Shown here piece after piece: positions 30,810-39,842 of a stretch of 64,000 bases of DNA; positions within the stretch are counted from its first letter, which is position 1; each line of letters begins with the position of its first letter. A program made the translations under genes and the position numbers. The notes below the pieces were generated by a model. The model saw only the letters and a program-made list of their open reading frames with translations. It searched no databases and had not been told where the DNA came from. The stretch is from NCBI RefSeq assembly GCF_014904755.1, contig NZ_JACZFQ010000016.1, positions 37,286 through 101,285 on the forward strand, in the 5' to 3' direction. This DNA comes from Neoluteolibacter marinus. GTDB taxonomy: Bacteria; Verrucomicrobiota; Verrucomicrobiia; Verrucomicrobiales; Akkermansiaceae.

Positions 30810-32426
30810 TCAGTGCGACTGCGAGCGGTCGAGGGCGGCCTTGACGAAGCCGGCGAACAGCGGGTGCGGCTTGTTCGGCTTCGACTGGAACTCGGGGTGG
30901 AACTGCGCGCCGACGTAGAACGGATGGTCGGGAAGCTCGATGATCTCCACCAGCCCTTCCTTGGCCGAGACCGAGGAAATCACCAGCCCGCCTTCCTGGA
31001 TGCGGTCCTGGAAGTCGGAGTTGAACTCGTAGCGGTGGCGGTGGCGCTCCTGGATGTGCGAGGCGCCGCCGTAGAGGTCGGCGGCCTTGGTGCCGGCGAA
31101 TACGATGCTTTCGCTGGAACCGAGCCGCATGGTGGCGCCCATGTCCTGGACACCCTTCTGCTCCTCCTGGAGGCAGATCACGGGGAACGGCGTGTTCTTG
31201 TCGAACTCGGTCGAATTGGCGTCGCGCAGCTTGCAGACGTTACGGGCGAACTCGATGGTCGCGATCTGCATGCCGAGGCAAATGCCGAAGTAGGGGATGC
31301 CGCTTTCACGGGCGTACTGGGCGGCGAGGATTTTGCCCTCGATGCCGCGGTCGCCGAAGCCGCCGGGGACCAGGATGCCGTCGACGTCGCCGATGACGGC
31401 CTTCGCCCCGTGCTGCTCGATGGCCTCGGCCTCGACTCGGACGATGTTGACCTTGGTGTCGTGGTGGGCGCCGGCGTGGATCAGCGATTCGTAGATCGAC
31501 TTGTAGGCGTCCTGCAGCTCGATGTACTTGCCGGCGACGGCGATGGTGATCTTGTGCTTCGGGTGGATGACCCGGCGGACGAAGGTTTCCCAGTCATCGA
31601 GCGCGGGGGCGGGGGTGTGGCCGAGGCCGATCTTGTCGACGACGAGGCGGTCGATCTTGTCGCGGCGCAGGTCGAGCGGGCACTCGTAAATGGTGTGGGC
31701 GACATCGCGGAAGGCGACGACGTTCTTCTTCTCGACGTTGCAGAACATCGCGATTTTCTTGCGGTTGTCCTCGTCGAGGTCCGCCTCGGTGCGGCAGATG
31801 ACGATGTCCGGCTGGATGCCGAGCTCCCGCAGCTTCGCGACCGACTGCTGGGTCGGTTTGGTTTTCACCTCGCCGGCGGCCTTGATGAACGGCAGCAGGG
31901 TGACGTGGATGAAGCAGACGTTCTCCTTGCCGACCTCGAGGGCGAACTGGCGGAGCGCCTCGATGAAGAGCAGGCCTTCCATGTCGCCGACGGTGCCGCC
32001 GATCTCGGTGATCAGGACGTCGACGTCCGGGTTGTCGCCGGTGACCTTGTGCAGGCGGCACTTGATCTCGTCGGTGACGTGAGGGATGAACTGGACGGTC
32101 TTGCCGAGGTACTCGCCGCGGCGCTCCTTCTTGATGACCGCGTCGAAAACCTGGCCGGAGGTCAGGTTGTTCATCTTGGACAGCACGCCGGAGGTGAAGC
32201 GTTCGTAGTGGCCGAGGTCGAGGTCGGTCTCCGCGCCGTCGTCAAGGACGTAGACCTCGCCGTGCTGGTACGGCGACATGGTGCCCGGGTCGACGTTGAG
32301 GTAGGGGTCGAACTTCTGCATCAGCGTCTTCAGCCCGCGGTGCTCGAGCAGGGCGCCGATGGACGCGGCGGCAAGGCCCTTGCCGAGGGACGAGACGACG
32401 CCGCCGGTGACGAAAATGTATTTCAT
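30810..32426 (-). CDS. pyrG: CTP synthase
   Basis: Makes CTP from UTP, ATP and glutamine; 538 residues, normal length. The amidoligase domain (1-267) begins [22 protein letters not shown] with the P-loop-like [10 protein letters not shown], then [27 protein letters not shown]. The glutamine amidotransferase domain has the nucleophile in YFGICLGMQ near residue 380 and the His/Glu pair in FHPEFQSKP near 513. The ATG overlaps the kdsB stop by 4 bases (ATGA), so the two are coupled; CTP is also the substrate of KdsB. Confidence 0.98.
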   Translation of the reverse strand: MKYIFVTGGVVSSLGKGLAAASIGALLEHRGLKTLMQKFDPYLNVDPGTMSPYQHGEVYVLDDGAETDLDLGHYERFTSGVLSKMNNLTSGQVFDAVIKKERRGEYLGKTVQFIPHVTDEIKCRLHKVTGDNPDVDVLITEIGGTVGDMEGLLFIEALRQFALEVGKENVCFIHVTLLPFIKAAGEVKTKPTQQSVAKLRELGIQPDIVICRTEADLDEDNRKKIAMFCNVEKKNVVAFRDVAHTIYECPLDLRRDKIDRLVVDKIGLGHTPAPALDDWETFVRRVIHPKHKITIAVAGKYIELQDAYKSIYESLIHAGAHHDTKVNIVRVEAEAIEQHGAKAVIGDVDGILVPGGFGDRGIEGKILAAQYARESGIPYFGICLGMQIATIEFARNVCKLRDANSTEFDKNTPFPVICLQEEQKGVQDMGATMRLGSSESIVFAGTKAADLYGGASHIQERHRHRYEFNSDFQDRIQEGGLVISSVSAKEGLVEIIELPDHPFYVGAQFHPEFQSKPNKPHPLFAGFVKAALDRSQSH

Positions 32427-33190
32427 GGGTGGGAAGATGGGCTGGTGAGGATGGCTTCGACGTGGGCGGCTTGTTCGGGCGTGTCGACACCGGGCGAGGT
32501 GTCGGTGGTGGGCAGGACCTTGATCGACGCCCCGTTCTCGAGGGCGCGCAGTTGTTCGAGCGACTCGGCCTGCTCCAGCGGAGATGGAGGCCAGGTGACG
32601 AAGCGCTCAAGGAAAGTACGACGGTATGCGTAGATCCCCTTGTGGCGGTAGACCGGCAAACCGTCGACCGGGTTGCGGAAGTAGGGCAGGGGCGAGCGGG
32701 AAAAGTAGAGGGCACGGCCGTCGAGGGCGGTGACGACCTTCACCACGTTCGGGTCGCCCGTCGCGGGGTCGGCCGGGTCGAGCGGGTTGGCGGCGGTGGC
32801 CATGTCGAGCGACGGGTCGGAGGCCATGGCGGCGGCGAGTTCGTCGACGAGCGCGGGGTCGATGAGCGGTTCGTCGCCCTGGATGTTGACGATGATCGTG
32901 GCGACGGGAATCGAGCGCACGGCCTCGGCGATGCGGTCGGTGCCGGTCGGGTGTTCCGGCGAGGTCATCACGGCGCGGGCACCGAAGGATTCCGCCGCCT
33001 CGAGGATCCGTGCGTCGTCGGTGGCGATGACCAGTTCGTCGAGGCGCGAGCACTTGCGGCACTGCTCCCAGACGTGCTGGACGAGTGGCTTCCCGGCGAT
33101 CAAGTGGAGCGGTTTTCCGGGGAAGCGGGAGGAGCCCCAGCGCGCTGGGAGGATGCCGACGATGTGATTTTCGGTGGCGGTGGGACTCAC
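32423..33190 (-). CDS. kdsB: 3-deoxy-manno-octulosonate cytidylyltransferase (CMP-Kdo synthetase)
   Basis: Activates Kdo with CTP for lipopolysaccharide core assembly; 255 residues. N-terminal block [19 protein letters not shown], then [20 protein letters not shown] near 95 and NIQGDEPLI near 120, all KdsB hallmarks. The start is GTG at 33190 ([10 protein letters not shown]). It implies a Gram-negative outer membrane with Kdo-containing LPS. A promoter-like TTGGAA-18-TAGTCT pair precedes it with a 12-base leader. It overlaps pyrG. Confidence 0.96.
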   Translation of the reverse strand: MSPTATENHIVGILPARWGSSRFPGKPLHLIAGKPLVQHVWEQCRKCSRLDELVIATDDARILEAAESFGARAVMTSPEHPTGTDRIAEAVRSIPVATIIVNIQGDEPLIDPALVDELAAAMASDPSLDMATAANPLDPADPATGDPNVVKVVTALDGRALYFSRSPLPYFRNPVDGLPVYRHKGIYAYRRTFLERFVTWPPSPLEQAESLEQLRALENGASIKVLPTTDTSPGVDTPEQAAHVEAILTSPSSHP

Positions 33191-33202
33191 GGGAATTGCT
33201 CT

Positions 33203-33239
33203 GGCGCGGAGACTAGGGGAGCCCTTCGCGAAGTTCCAA
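33203..33239 (-). promoter_or_regulatory. Putative kdsB-pyrG promoter
   Basis: Minus strand TTGGAA (33239-33234), 18-base spacer, TAGTCT (33215-33210). Predicted leader about 12 bases before the GTG at 33190. Same TAG-type -10 as three other genes in the window. Confidence 0.4.
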
Positions 33240-33280
33240 GTGAAGAAGTTCCAAGTGCCAAAAAAGGCGTCCGGGTGCCT

Positions 33281-33526
33281 TCAGTGGCCGCTCCAGGTGC
33301 CGTCGGATTCGAGGAAACGGAGGGCCTTGTCGAAGGAACAGCCGGTCAGGAAGTGCTCGAGCCGGGCGGGCAGCGTGCCGCGACGGGCCTCGTGCCAGGC
33401 GGTGATCGATTCCGAGACGGACTTCAGCTCCTCGAGGTGGGCGGCGGGGTCGCGGTCGCGGAAGGCGTGGTCGGCGATGGTTTCCTTGCGCTGCTGCAGG
33501 AGGGTGGCGAGGTCGGGATGGAGCAT
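33281..33526 (-). CDS. Small hypothetical helical protein
   Basis: An 81-residue protein rich in helix-forming residues: MLHPDLATLLQQRKETIADHAF, then LEELKSVSESITAWHEA and a C-terminal FLTGCSFDKALRFLE. No signal or membrane segment. It is opposite in strand to the symporter that follows and 91 bases from kdsB in the same direction. Codon use and composition are protein-like. No family recognised. Confidence 0.6.
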   Translation of the reverse strand: MLHPDLATLLQQRKETIADHAFRDRDPAAHLEELKSVSESITAWHEARRGTLPARLEHFLTGCSFDKALRFLESDGTWSGH

Positions 33527-33569
33527 GGCGGCAGGATGGGCGAGGGCCGGGCTGGCGGCAATTCCAGCG

Positions 33570-33605
33570 TGGACGCCGGCGGGCGGCTGTCCCTAGCGTG
33601 CGACA
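33570..33605 (+). promoter_or_regulatory. Putative leaderless promoter of the SSS symporter
   Basis: TGGACG (33570-33575), 18 bases, TAGCGT (33594-33599), then five bases and the ATG at 33605. The predicted start of transcription coincides with the start codon. Confidence 0.42.
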
Positions 33606-35260
33606 TGTTGATCGCGGAGATTCAGAGCCACTTCACGTGGATCGATTGGGGGGTGTTGCTCGGCTATCTGGTCCTCTGCACCTGGATCGGCCACCGCATG
33701 AGCGGCAAGCAGGCGACGATCCGCGACTTCTTCCTCGGTGGCCGCTCGCTGCCGTGGCCTGCGGTCAGCGGTTCGATCATCGCCACCGAGATCAGCGGGG
33801 TGACCTTCATCGGCGTGCCGGGCACCCTGTTCGCGCTCAACGGGGACTTCCGCTACCTGCAGTGGGCGATCGGCTCGATCCTCGCACGGGTGCTGGTGGC
33901 GAAGTTCCTGGTGCCGCTCTACTACGAGCAGGAGATCTACAGTCCCTATGATTTCATGGGCCGGCGGCTCGGTCGGGCGGCCAAGAAGCTGGCGACCGTG
34001 TTGTTCACGCTCGGCAGCATCCTCGGCCAAAGCGTGCGGGTGCTGGTGGCGGCGATCCCGCTCCAGGTGGTGACCGGATTGCCGATCGAGATCAGCATCC
34101 TGGTGATCGGGCTGTTCGCCATCGGCTGGACCCTGATGGGCGGAATGCAGACGGTGATCTGGACGGACGTGATGCAGTTCCTTTTGTTCAGCCTGGGCGG
34201 GGTGATCGCCCTGTTCTGGATCTGCTCCCATCTCGACGGCGGCTGGGGGGAATTCTGGCAAACCGCATCGGGCTTCGGGCGCACGCGGGTGTGGGACTTC
34301 ACCTTCGGCTTCCGCAAGGAGCTCGAGTTCACGTTCTGGGTGGCCCTGCTCGCGGTGCCGTTCCAGAACCTCACCGCCTACGGGGTGGACCAGCTGAACG
34401 CCCAGCGGATGTTTTGCTGCCGGAACGCCAAGGACGCCGGGAAAGCGCTCGTCTTCAGCTGCTTCGGCCAGTTGCTGACCCTGCTCATGCTGATGGTGGG
34501 GGCGGCGCTTTTCGTGCACTACCATGTGCACCCCTTCAACCCGGCGGAAGCGGACCTGGTGAAAGCCGGAACGGAAACGGTTGCCGGCAGCCGGGTCCTG
34601 GCTCCGGGGGAACCCGACTACGTGTTCCCGATGTGGATCACCACCGTCTTGCCGACCGGACTCAGCGGCTTGATCCTGGCAGGCGTGTTCGCGGCGTCGA
34701 TTTCCAGCCTCGACTCGATCCTCGCGGCCCTGAGCCAGACCACGCTGTCGATGATGTATCACCCCGAGGACCGTACCGACGAGGAACTCGAGGGGCTGAA
34801 TCTGGTGCGGATGTCGCGCCTGCTAGTCATCGTCTGGGGCGTCGTCCTGACTGGCTTTACCATGCTGCTCAACGTCGCCCGCGGCGGCATCCCGATCCTG
34901 CCGCTGGCCTTCGGGATGACCACCTACACCATGGGGCCGCTGCTGGCGCTGATGGCCTGTGCGATCTTGCGCCGGGGCAGTGTCCGGGGCCTGTTGGTCG
35001 GCTCGGCGATCTCGTTCATCCTGGTCGCCTTGGTGCGTGCCGACGTGTGGGTGCTGCTGGGCAAGGCCGGCGTTCCGCTGGGTTGGCTCGGCGTGTTCGG
35101 GACCTATGACCCTGCGGCGCTGGCCGCCGGGACGATCAAGCCGCTGTGGTGCTATGCCTGGGCCTGGCCGGTGACCGCCGTCGTGACCTTCCTCTGCGGC
35201 TGGCTGCCGGGCGGTCGGACGGATTCGAAGGTGTCGGCGACGGTTGCGGCGGCCCGCTGA
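33605..35260 (+). CDS. Sodium:solute symporter (SSS family)
   Basis: A 551-residue membrane transporter with about 13-14 helices. Family features: the N-terminal WIDWGVLLGYLVLCTWIG helix, FFLGGRSLPWPAVSGSIIATEIS with the Na-site region near residue 50, GLIEISIL-type core helices and GLILAGVFAASISSLDSILAALS near 365, which carries conserved Na2-site serines. Related to sodium/glucose, proline or sialic-acid SSS proteins; substrate cannot be told from sequence. The ATG at 33605 matches the first helix; longer readings upstream run through the kdsB region and are not credible. Confidence 0.9.
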   Translation: MLIAEIQSHFTWIDWGVLLGYLVLCTWIGHRMSGKQATIRDFFLGGRSLPWPAVSGSIIATEISGVTFIGVPGTLFALNGDFRYLQWAIGSILARVLVAKFLVPLYYEQEIYSPYDFMGRRLGRAAKKLATVLFTLGSILGQSVRVLVAAIPLQVVTGLPIEISILVIGLFAIGWTLMGGMQTVIWTDVMQFLLFSLGGVIALFWICSHLDGGWGEFWQTASGFGRTRVWDFTFGFRKELEFTFWVALLAVPFQNLTAYGVDQLNAQRMFCCRNAKDAGKALVFSCFGQLLTLLMLMVGAALFVHYHVHPFNPAEADLVKAGTETVAGSRVLAPGEPDYVFPMWITTVLPTGLSGLILAGVFAASISSLDSILAALSQTTLSMMYHPEDRTDEELEGLNLVRMSRLLVIVWGVVLTGFTMLLNVARGGIPILPLAFGMTTYTMGPLLALMACAILRRGSVRGLLVGSAISFILVALVRADVWVLLGKAGVPLGWLGVFGTYDPAALAAGTIKPLWCYAWAWPVTAVVTFLCGWLPGGRTDSKVSATVAAAR

Positions 35261-35661
35261 CCGCGTCGGATCAGCATGCGGCTGCAGTGCAATTCGTTGC
35301 ATTCCATTGAACCGTAACGACCCGTCCAGATCACGATCGGTCACCGCCGGAACCGGGAGTTTTTGAAAGGTGGCAAACCGTTGATTTCAAACAGTCCGTA
35401 CCACCAGTTCTGTTCGATTGGGCGGGTTTGCTTTGGGAAAATTAACGAAAATTCCGGTCAAGTTTTTAAATTATTTTGGCGTGGAACGCTTGTGGAAATG
35501 GGGCTGTCGGCGGCGTGCTGTTAGAGTGACCAAAAAAAGGATCCCCATGGCGCTGCCGGGGAATGTATCCCTCCAGCCCGTCGCGCTTCCAGGGGGTCGA
35601 GAGACAGCATCTGACGCAAGCGGCGGGACGAAAAACCAACCAAGGGGAGAAAGTGACAAAA
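35261..35661. other. AT-rich region upstream of dnaA, candidate replication-origin region
   Basis: About 400 bases without a gene. It holds a 5-bp hairpin with a TTCG loop (35288-35301), an AT-rich block (about 35436-35478, including TTTTTAAATTATTTT) and one weak DnaA-box-like site, TGTGGAAAT at 35491-35499, two mismatches from consensus. An in-frame run upstream of dnaA lacks protein character. oriC is often next to dnaA, but a box cluster is not visible here, so the call is tentative. Confidence 0.35.
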
Positions 35662-37092
35662 ATGGATTTGGAGGAGTTTGGAGGAGAAGTTGAAATGGAA
35701 CCGGTTGCGGACGCGGCCGCGCTGTGGGATGCGGCGTGTGAGGTGCTCGGGAAGCTGGTGAGCAAGGATGCCTACCAGCGCTGGTTCCGGGCATCACGGT
35801 TGGTCGGGGTCGAGGACTCGCGGGCGGTGGTGTCGGTGCCGAACGAGATCCACCAGGTCTGGATCGAAACGAATTACCTGCCGGAGCTCTCGTCGGCAGT
35901 GGCCGAAGCCATCGAAGGCGTCCGCGGGGTGAAGCTGGTGGTGGAAGATTGCGGGCCGGAGGCCGACGAGCCCAACGGAGCCGCGAAGGCGCCTTCGGAT
36001 GTCGTCTGCAAGGTGCCCGCGCCGGCGGCACCGATGGGTGGCGAGATCAGCTTCGAGAAGCGACTTAAGACCGCCGGTCTCAACCAGCAGTTCACCTTCG
36101 AGTCCTTCGTCGTCGGTGCGAACAGCCAGTTCGCCCACGCCGCCTGCGAGGCGGTGGCGAAAAAGAAGGGCCCGGGCTACAACCCGCTCTTCATCCATGG
36201 CGGACCGGGTCTCGGCAAGACCCACCTGATGCACGCGATCGGCCACCAGTGGCTGCGCAATGCCCCGGCTTCCAAGGTCGTCTACCTGACCTGCGAGAAG
36301 TTCACCAACGAGTTCATCGACGCCGTCCGCAAGGGCGATCTCGAGCGCTTCCGCAAGCGCTACCGGTCGGCCGAAGTCATGCTCCTCGACGACGTCCAGT
36401 TCCTCGGCGGCAAGGAGCGCTCGCAGGAAGAGTTTTTCCACACCTTCAACACCCTGCTCGACGGCCGCTGCCAGGTGGTCCTGACCAGCGACCGGCCGGC
36501 CAGCGAGATCAAGAACCTCGAGCCGCGCCTGATCTCCCGCTTCGAGTGCGGGCTGACCGTGGAGCTGCAGCCGCCGGTCTTCGAGACCCGGCTCGCGATC
36601 CTCGGCAAGAAGCGCGACGAGTGGAAGGTCAAGGTCGACGAGGGCATCATGCGCTTCCTCGCCGAGCGGATCCGCAGCAACGTGCGGCGCCTCGAAGGCG
36701 CGTTGATGCGCGTGGCCACCTTCGCCTCGCTCGCCGGCGAGCGGGTGACCGAGGAGCGGGTCGAGCATCTCCTGCGCGACCTGCTGCGCGAGGAGACCGG
36801 CAAGCAGGTCACCATCGATTCGATCCAGCGCGCGGTGGCCGATCACTTCGACATCCGGCTCGCCGACATGACCAGCCGCCGGCGGCCGGCCAGCATCGCC
36901 TTCCCCCGCCAGGTGGCGATGTATTTGAGCCGGACCCTGACCAAGGGATCGCTGATGGAGATCGGTGAGGCCTTCGGCGGGCGGGACCACGGAACGGTCA
37001 TCCACGCCTGCAAAAAAATCTCCGCGCAGATGGAAATCGACGCCTCGGTGAGGGACGCGATCGGGGTCATCGAGTCGACAATGCGGCGCTGA
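35662..37092 (+). CDS. dnaA: Chromosomal replication initiator protein DnaA
   Basis: Initiator ATPase that opens oriC; 476 residues. Domain I (ALWDAACEVLGKLVSKDAYQRWF) spans about 15-90; the AAA+ domain has Walker A GGPGLGKTHL near 180, Walker B MLLDDVQFLGG near 239; domain IV has the DNA-binding signature FGGRDHGTVIHACKKI near 436. The start at 35662 (MDLEEFGG) is preceded by GGGGAG 12 bases upstream, one of the few Shine-Dalgarno-like sites in the window; GTG at 35653 and ATG at 35695 are alternatives. dnaN follows after 143 bases. The usual dnaA-dnaN order holds, but recF is not next. Confidence 0.97.
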   Translation: MDLEEFGGEVEMEPVADAAALWDAACEVLGKLVSKDAYQRWFRASRLVGVEDSRAVVSVPNEIHQVWIETNYLPELSSAVAEAIEGVRGVKLVVEDCGPEADEPNGAAKAPSDVVCKVPAPAAPMGGEISFEKRLKTAGLNQQFTFESFVVGANSQFAHAACEAVAKKKGPGYNPLFIHGGPGLGKTHLMHAIGHQWLRNAPASKVVYLTCEKFTNEFIDAVRKGDLERFRKRYRSAEVMLLDDVQFLGGKERSQEEFFHTFNTLLDGRCQVVLTSDRPASEIKNLEPRLISRFECGLTVELQPPVFETRLAILGKKRDEWKVKVDEGIMRFLAERIRSNVRRLEGALMRVATFASLAGERVTEERVEHLLRDLLREETGKQVTIDSIQRAVADHFDIRLADMTSRRRPASIAFPRQVAMYLSRTLTKGSLMEIGEAFGGRDHGTVIHACKKISAQMEIDASVRDAIGVIESTMRR

Positions 37093-37235
37093 GACTAGGG
37101 CCGGGGAGTTTTTGGAATTCCAGGCCGTTTTCAGGGGGCGGTGGCGATCCTTGGCATTCCCGACAGAATGGCTTGCCAAGGGTCGGAGATTGCAGAGAGC
37201 ATCCGCCTAGCAATCGCGCGTTTCCGTTTATCCCC

Positions 37236-38333
37236 ATGAAGTTCAGCATTTCCAAAGAGGCCCTTCTTGACGGGCTGCAGAAGGTCCAGCACGTGGTCAG
37301 CACCCGGACGACCTTGCCCATCCTGTCGAACGTGCTGCTGGTCGCCAAGGGAGGTCGCCTGACGTTCACGACGACCGACCTCGATGTCGGCATCACGGGT
37401 TCGGTGGAAGCCAAGATCGACAAGGAAGGAGCGACCACCCTCCCGGCGAAGCGCCTGGTGAACATCGTCCGCGAGCTCCCGGCCAGCGAGGTCGAGATTT
37501 CGGTCGACGCGAAGAACATTGCGTCGATCCAGAGCGGTCCTTCGTTCTTCAAGATCATCGGTCTCGGCCAGGACGACTTCCCGCCGCTGCCCGACTTCGA
37601 GGGCGCCAAGGAGTTCCGCATGCCCCAGCAGGTGTTGCGCGACGGCCTGAAGAAGACCGCCTACGCGATCTCGACCGACGAGACCCGCTACGTCCTGAAC
37701 GGCATCTACACCTCGTTCCGCGACGGCAAGCTGACCCTGGTTGCCACCGACGGCCGCCGCCTGGCGATGGTCGAGAACGACCTCGAGTTCCCCGCCAGCC
37801 ACGAGACCGACGTCATCGTCCCGACGAAGGCGGTGCAGGAGCTGCTGCGCTTGCTGGGGGATTCGGACGAAGTGCTGATCCGCCTGAGTGACAGCCAGAT
37901 TTCCTTCCACATCGGCGAGCACCTCCTGATCAGCAAGCTGATCGAGGGCAACTACCCGAACTACCGCCAGGTGATCCCGGGGGAATCGACCGAGCGCGTC
38001 GAGCTGCCCCGCGAGGCGACTTTCGAGACCGTCCGCCGCGTTTCGCTGCTTTCCTCCGACAAGTCGAACTCGGTGAAGCTGGTCTTCGGCGAGAATTCCG
38101 TCGAGGTCACCGCCAACTCGCCGGACGTCGGCGAGGCGCGCGAAACAATGGAAGTCGCCTACACCGGCAAGCCGATGCAGATCGCCTTCAATCCGGAATT
38201 CCTGATGGCGCCGCTGCGCAACCTGGAAGCCGAAACCGTTTACCTCGACCTCATCGACGAAATGAGCCCCGGGGTCATCCGGATCGACGGCAGCTTCCTC
38301 TACGTCATCATGCCGATGCGCGTGACCGGCTGA
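37236..38333 (+). CDS. dnaN: DNA polymerase III sliding clamp (beta subunit)
   Basis: Ring-shaped processivity factor; 365 residues, three clamp domains of about 120 residues each. It starts MKFSISKEALLDGLQKVQHVVS, with TTLPILSNVLL near 28, YVLNGIYTSF and LVATDGRRLAM near 170, and ends VIRIDGSFLYVIMPMRV, the canonical C-terminus that lines the peptide-binding cleft. The ATG at 37236 has no Shine-Dalgarno. A terminator follows. dnaA precedes on the same strand. Confidence 0.97.
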   Translation: MKFSISKEALLDGLQKVQHVVSTRTTLPILSNVLLVAKGGRLTFTTTDLDVGITGSVEAKIDKEGATTLPAKRLVNIVRELPASEVEISVDAKNIASIQSGPSFFKIIGLGQDDFPPLPDFEGAKEFRMPQQVLRDGLKKTAYAISTDETRYVLNGIYTSFRDGKLTLVATDGRRLAMVENDLEFPASHETDVIVPTKAVQELLRLLGDSDEVLIRLSDSQISFHIGEHLLISKLIEGNYPNYRQVIPGESTERVELPREATFETVRRVSLLSSDKSNSVKLVFGENSVEVTANSPDVGEARETMEVAYTGKPMQIAFNPEFLMAPLRNLEAETVYLDLIDEMSPGVIRIDGSFLYVIMPMRVTG

Positions 38334-38357
38334 TAGCGCAGCATCGAATGGAATTTG

Positions 38358-38390
38358 AAGGGCGGGCAGCGATGCTCGCCCTTTTTCTTT
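38358..38390 (+). terminator. Rho-independent terminator of dnaN
   Basis: An 11-bp stem with one G-T pair (AAGGGCGGGCA facing TGCTCGCCCTT), GCGA loop, then TTTTTCTTTT. It starts 25 bases after the dnaN stop. Confidence 0.88.
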
Positions 38391-38415
38391 TCAGGATCCG
38401 AAACCATTCCCGCCG

Positions 38416-38772
38416 ATGAAAATGCTCAAGAATCCAGCGATCTTCACCTGTGGCTGTTTGGTTGGCATGGCGTCCATGCACTTCCTCGGCCTCGGGCAAG
38501 ATCACGTCCGCGAGGAGACGAAGATGGCGTTCTACAACCGGCGGAAAGCAATCGAACGCGGTGATCGTACGATGCAGACCTATTTCGAAGAGGTGATTGC
38601 ATGGAATAGCTTTCGCTACCTGGATCCACGGTTCTTCGAGGGGCCCTCCTCGTCGAAGATCGACTGGCTGGCGATCGATGTTGAGGAGCCGCCTTACCGT
38701 CGGATCAAAGACGGAATCAGCTACAGGGACCTCAGGGCCCTGATGTTGGAGAGGGGGAGCTTCGGCGAATAA
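38416..38772 (+). CDS. Small hypothetical protein with N-terminal membrane segment
   Basis: A 118-residue protein. Residues 6-28 (NPAIFTCGCLVGMASMHFLG) form a signal anchor or signal peptide; the rest is a soluble domain with KMAFYNRRKAIERGD, EEVIAWNSFRYLDPRFF and IDWLAIDVEEPPYRRI. It lies after the dnaN terminator and so is likely a separate transcript. Slightly lower GC than its neighbours. No family recognised. Confidence 0.6.
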   Translation: MKMLKNPAIFTCGCLVGMASMHFLGLGQDHVREETKMAFYNRRKAIERGDRTMQTYFEEVIAWNSFRYLDPRFFEGPSSSKIDWLAIDVEEPPYRRIKDGISYRDLRALMLERGSFGE

Positions 38773-38789
38773 CCAGGCGCCTGAATCCC

Positions 38790-39770
38790 TCAATTCGTCG
38801 ACAAACACCCGGGGCAATCCTGGACGAAGTGGCGGGCGCCGTGCTCGACCAGTTTCGGGTGGCGGTCGGTGAGGCAGAGCTTGGCGTCCCCGAGGGTGTT
38901 GCGCGGGCGGAAATCGCAGCCCGGAACCGGGTTGGCGAGGTTCGGCGGCAAGCCGGGAATGGTGTAGAGGTCCTCGCCCTTGTCGTGGATGGCGGGGATG
39001 CTCTTCAGCAGCGAGCGGGTGTAAGCGTGCAGCGGCTTGGCGAAGAGCTCGTCCTTCGGCGCGCTTTCGACGATGCGGCCCGCATACATGACGTTCACCA
39101 CGTCACAGACCTCGGACACCACGGCCAGGTCGTGGGTGATGAAAATGACCGCCGTGCCGAGCTCGCGCTGGCGGTCGCGGATCAGGTCGAGCACCTGCTT
39201 CTGCACGGTGACGTCCAGCGCCGTGGTCGGCTCGTCGCAGATCAACAGCTCGGGCCGGGTGATCAGCGCCATGGCGATCATCACCCGCTGGCGCATGCCG
39301 CCGGAAAACTCGTGGGGGTAGGCCTGGATCCGCTTTTCGGGATCCGGAATCCCGACCTCGGCCAGCGACTGGATGGCCCGGTCGAGCGCCTTGCGGCCGC
39401 GGATGCCCTCGTGGATCTCAAGCGGCTCGGTCAGCTGGTCGCCGATCCGCAGATAGGGGTTCAGCGAGGTCATCGGGTCCTGGAAGATCATCGAGATCCG
39501 CTTGCCGCGGATCTTGCGCAGCTGGCTTTCCTTTGCCTTCAGCAGGTCGAGCCCGTCGAACATCGCGGTGCCGGCGTGGATGCGCCCGGGAGGCTGGGGG
39601 ATCAGGCCGAGCAGCGAGTAGCAGGTCACCGACTTGCCCGACCCCGACTCACCGACGATGCCGAGCGCCTTGCCCGCCTCGACGGAGAAAGAAACGTCTT
39701 CCACCGCGTGGACGATGCCGTTGCGGGTGTGGAAGCGGGTGGTCAGGTTGCGGACGTCGAGAAGGGCCAT
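38790..39770 (-). CDS. Oligopeptide/dipeptide ABC transporter ATP-binding protein (OppD/DppD type)
   Basis: A 326-residue importer ATPase. Start [15 protein letters not shown] at 39770. Walker [11 protein letters not shown] near 41, the Opp/Dpp signature block [14 protein letters not shown], signature [14 protein letters not shown] near 160, Walker [13 protein letters not shown] near 178. The C-terminal extension ([26 protein letters not shown]) keeps the cysteine-rich tail of this family. Neither binding protein nor permeases are in the window, so this ATPase is separated from its partners or shared. It lies downstream of der on the same strand, 72 bases apart. Confidence 0.93.
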   Translation of the reverse strand: MALLDVRNLTTRFHTRNGIVHAVEDVSFSVEAGKALGIVGESGSGKSVTCYSLLGLIPQPPGRIHAGTAMFDGLDLLKAKESQLRKIRGKRISMIFQDPMTSLNPYLRIGDQLTEPLEIHEGIRGRKALDRAIQSLAEVGIPDPEKRIQAYPHEFSGGMRQRVMIAMALITRPELLICDEPTTALDVTVQKQVLDLIRDRQRELGTAVIFITHDLAVVSEVCDVVNVMYAGRIVESAPKDELFAKPLHAYTRSLLKSIPAIHDKGEDLYTIPGLPPNLANPVPGCDFRPRNTLGDAKLCLTDRHPKLVEHGARHFVQDCPGCLSTN

Positions 39771-39842
39771 GGGAAAAGCTGGGATCGTGGCGGGCGGACC
39801 CGCATCTTCCAACGAAGCGGTCCGGGTGCCAACCGCCGTTCA

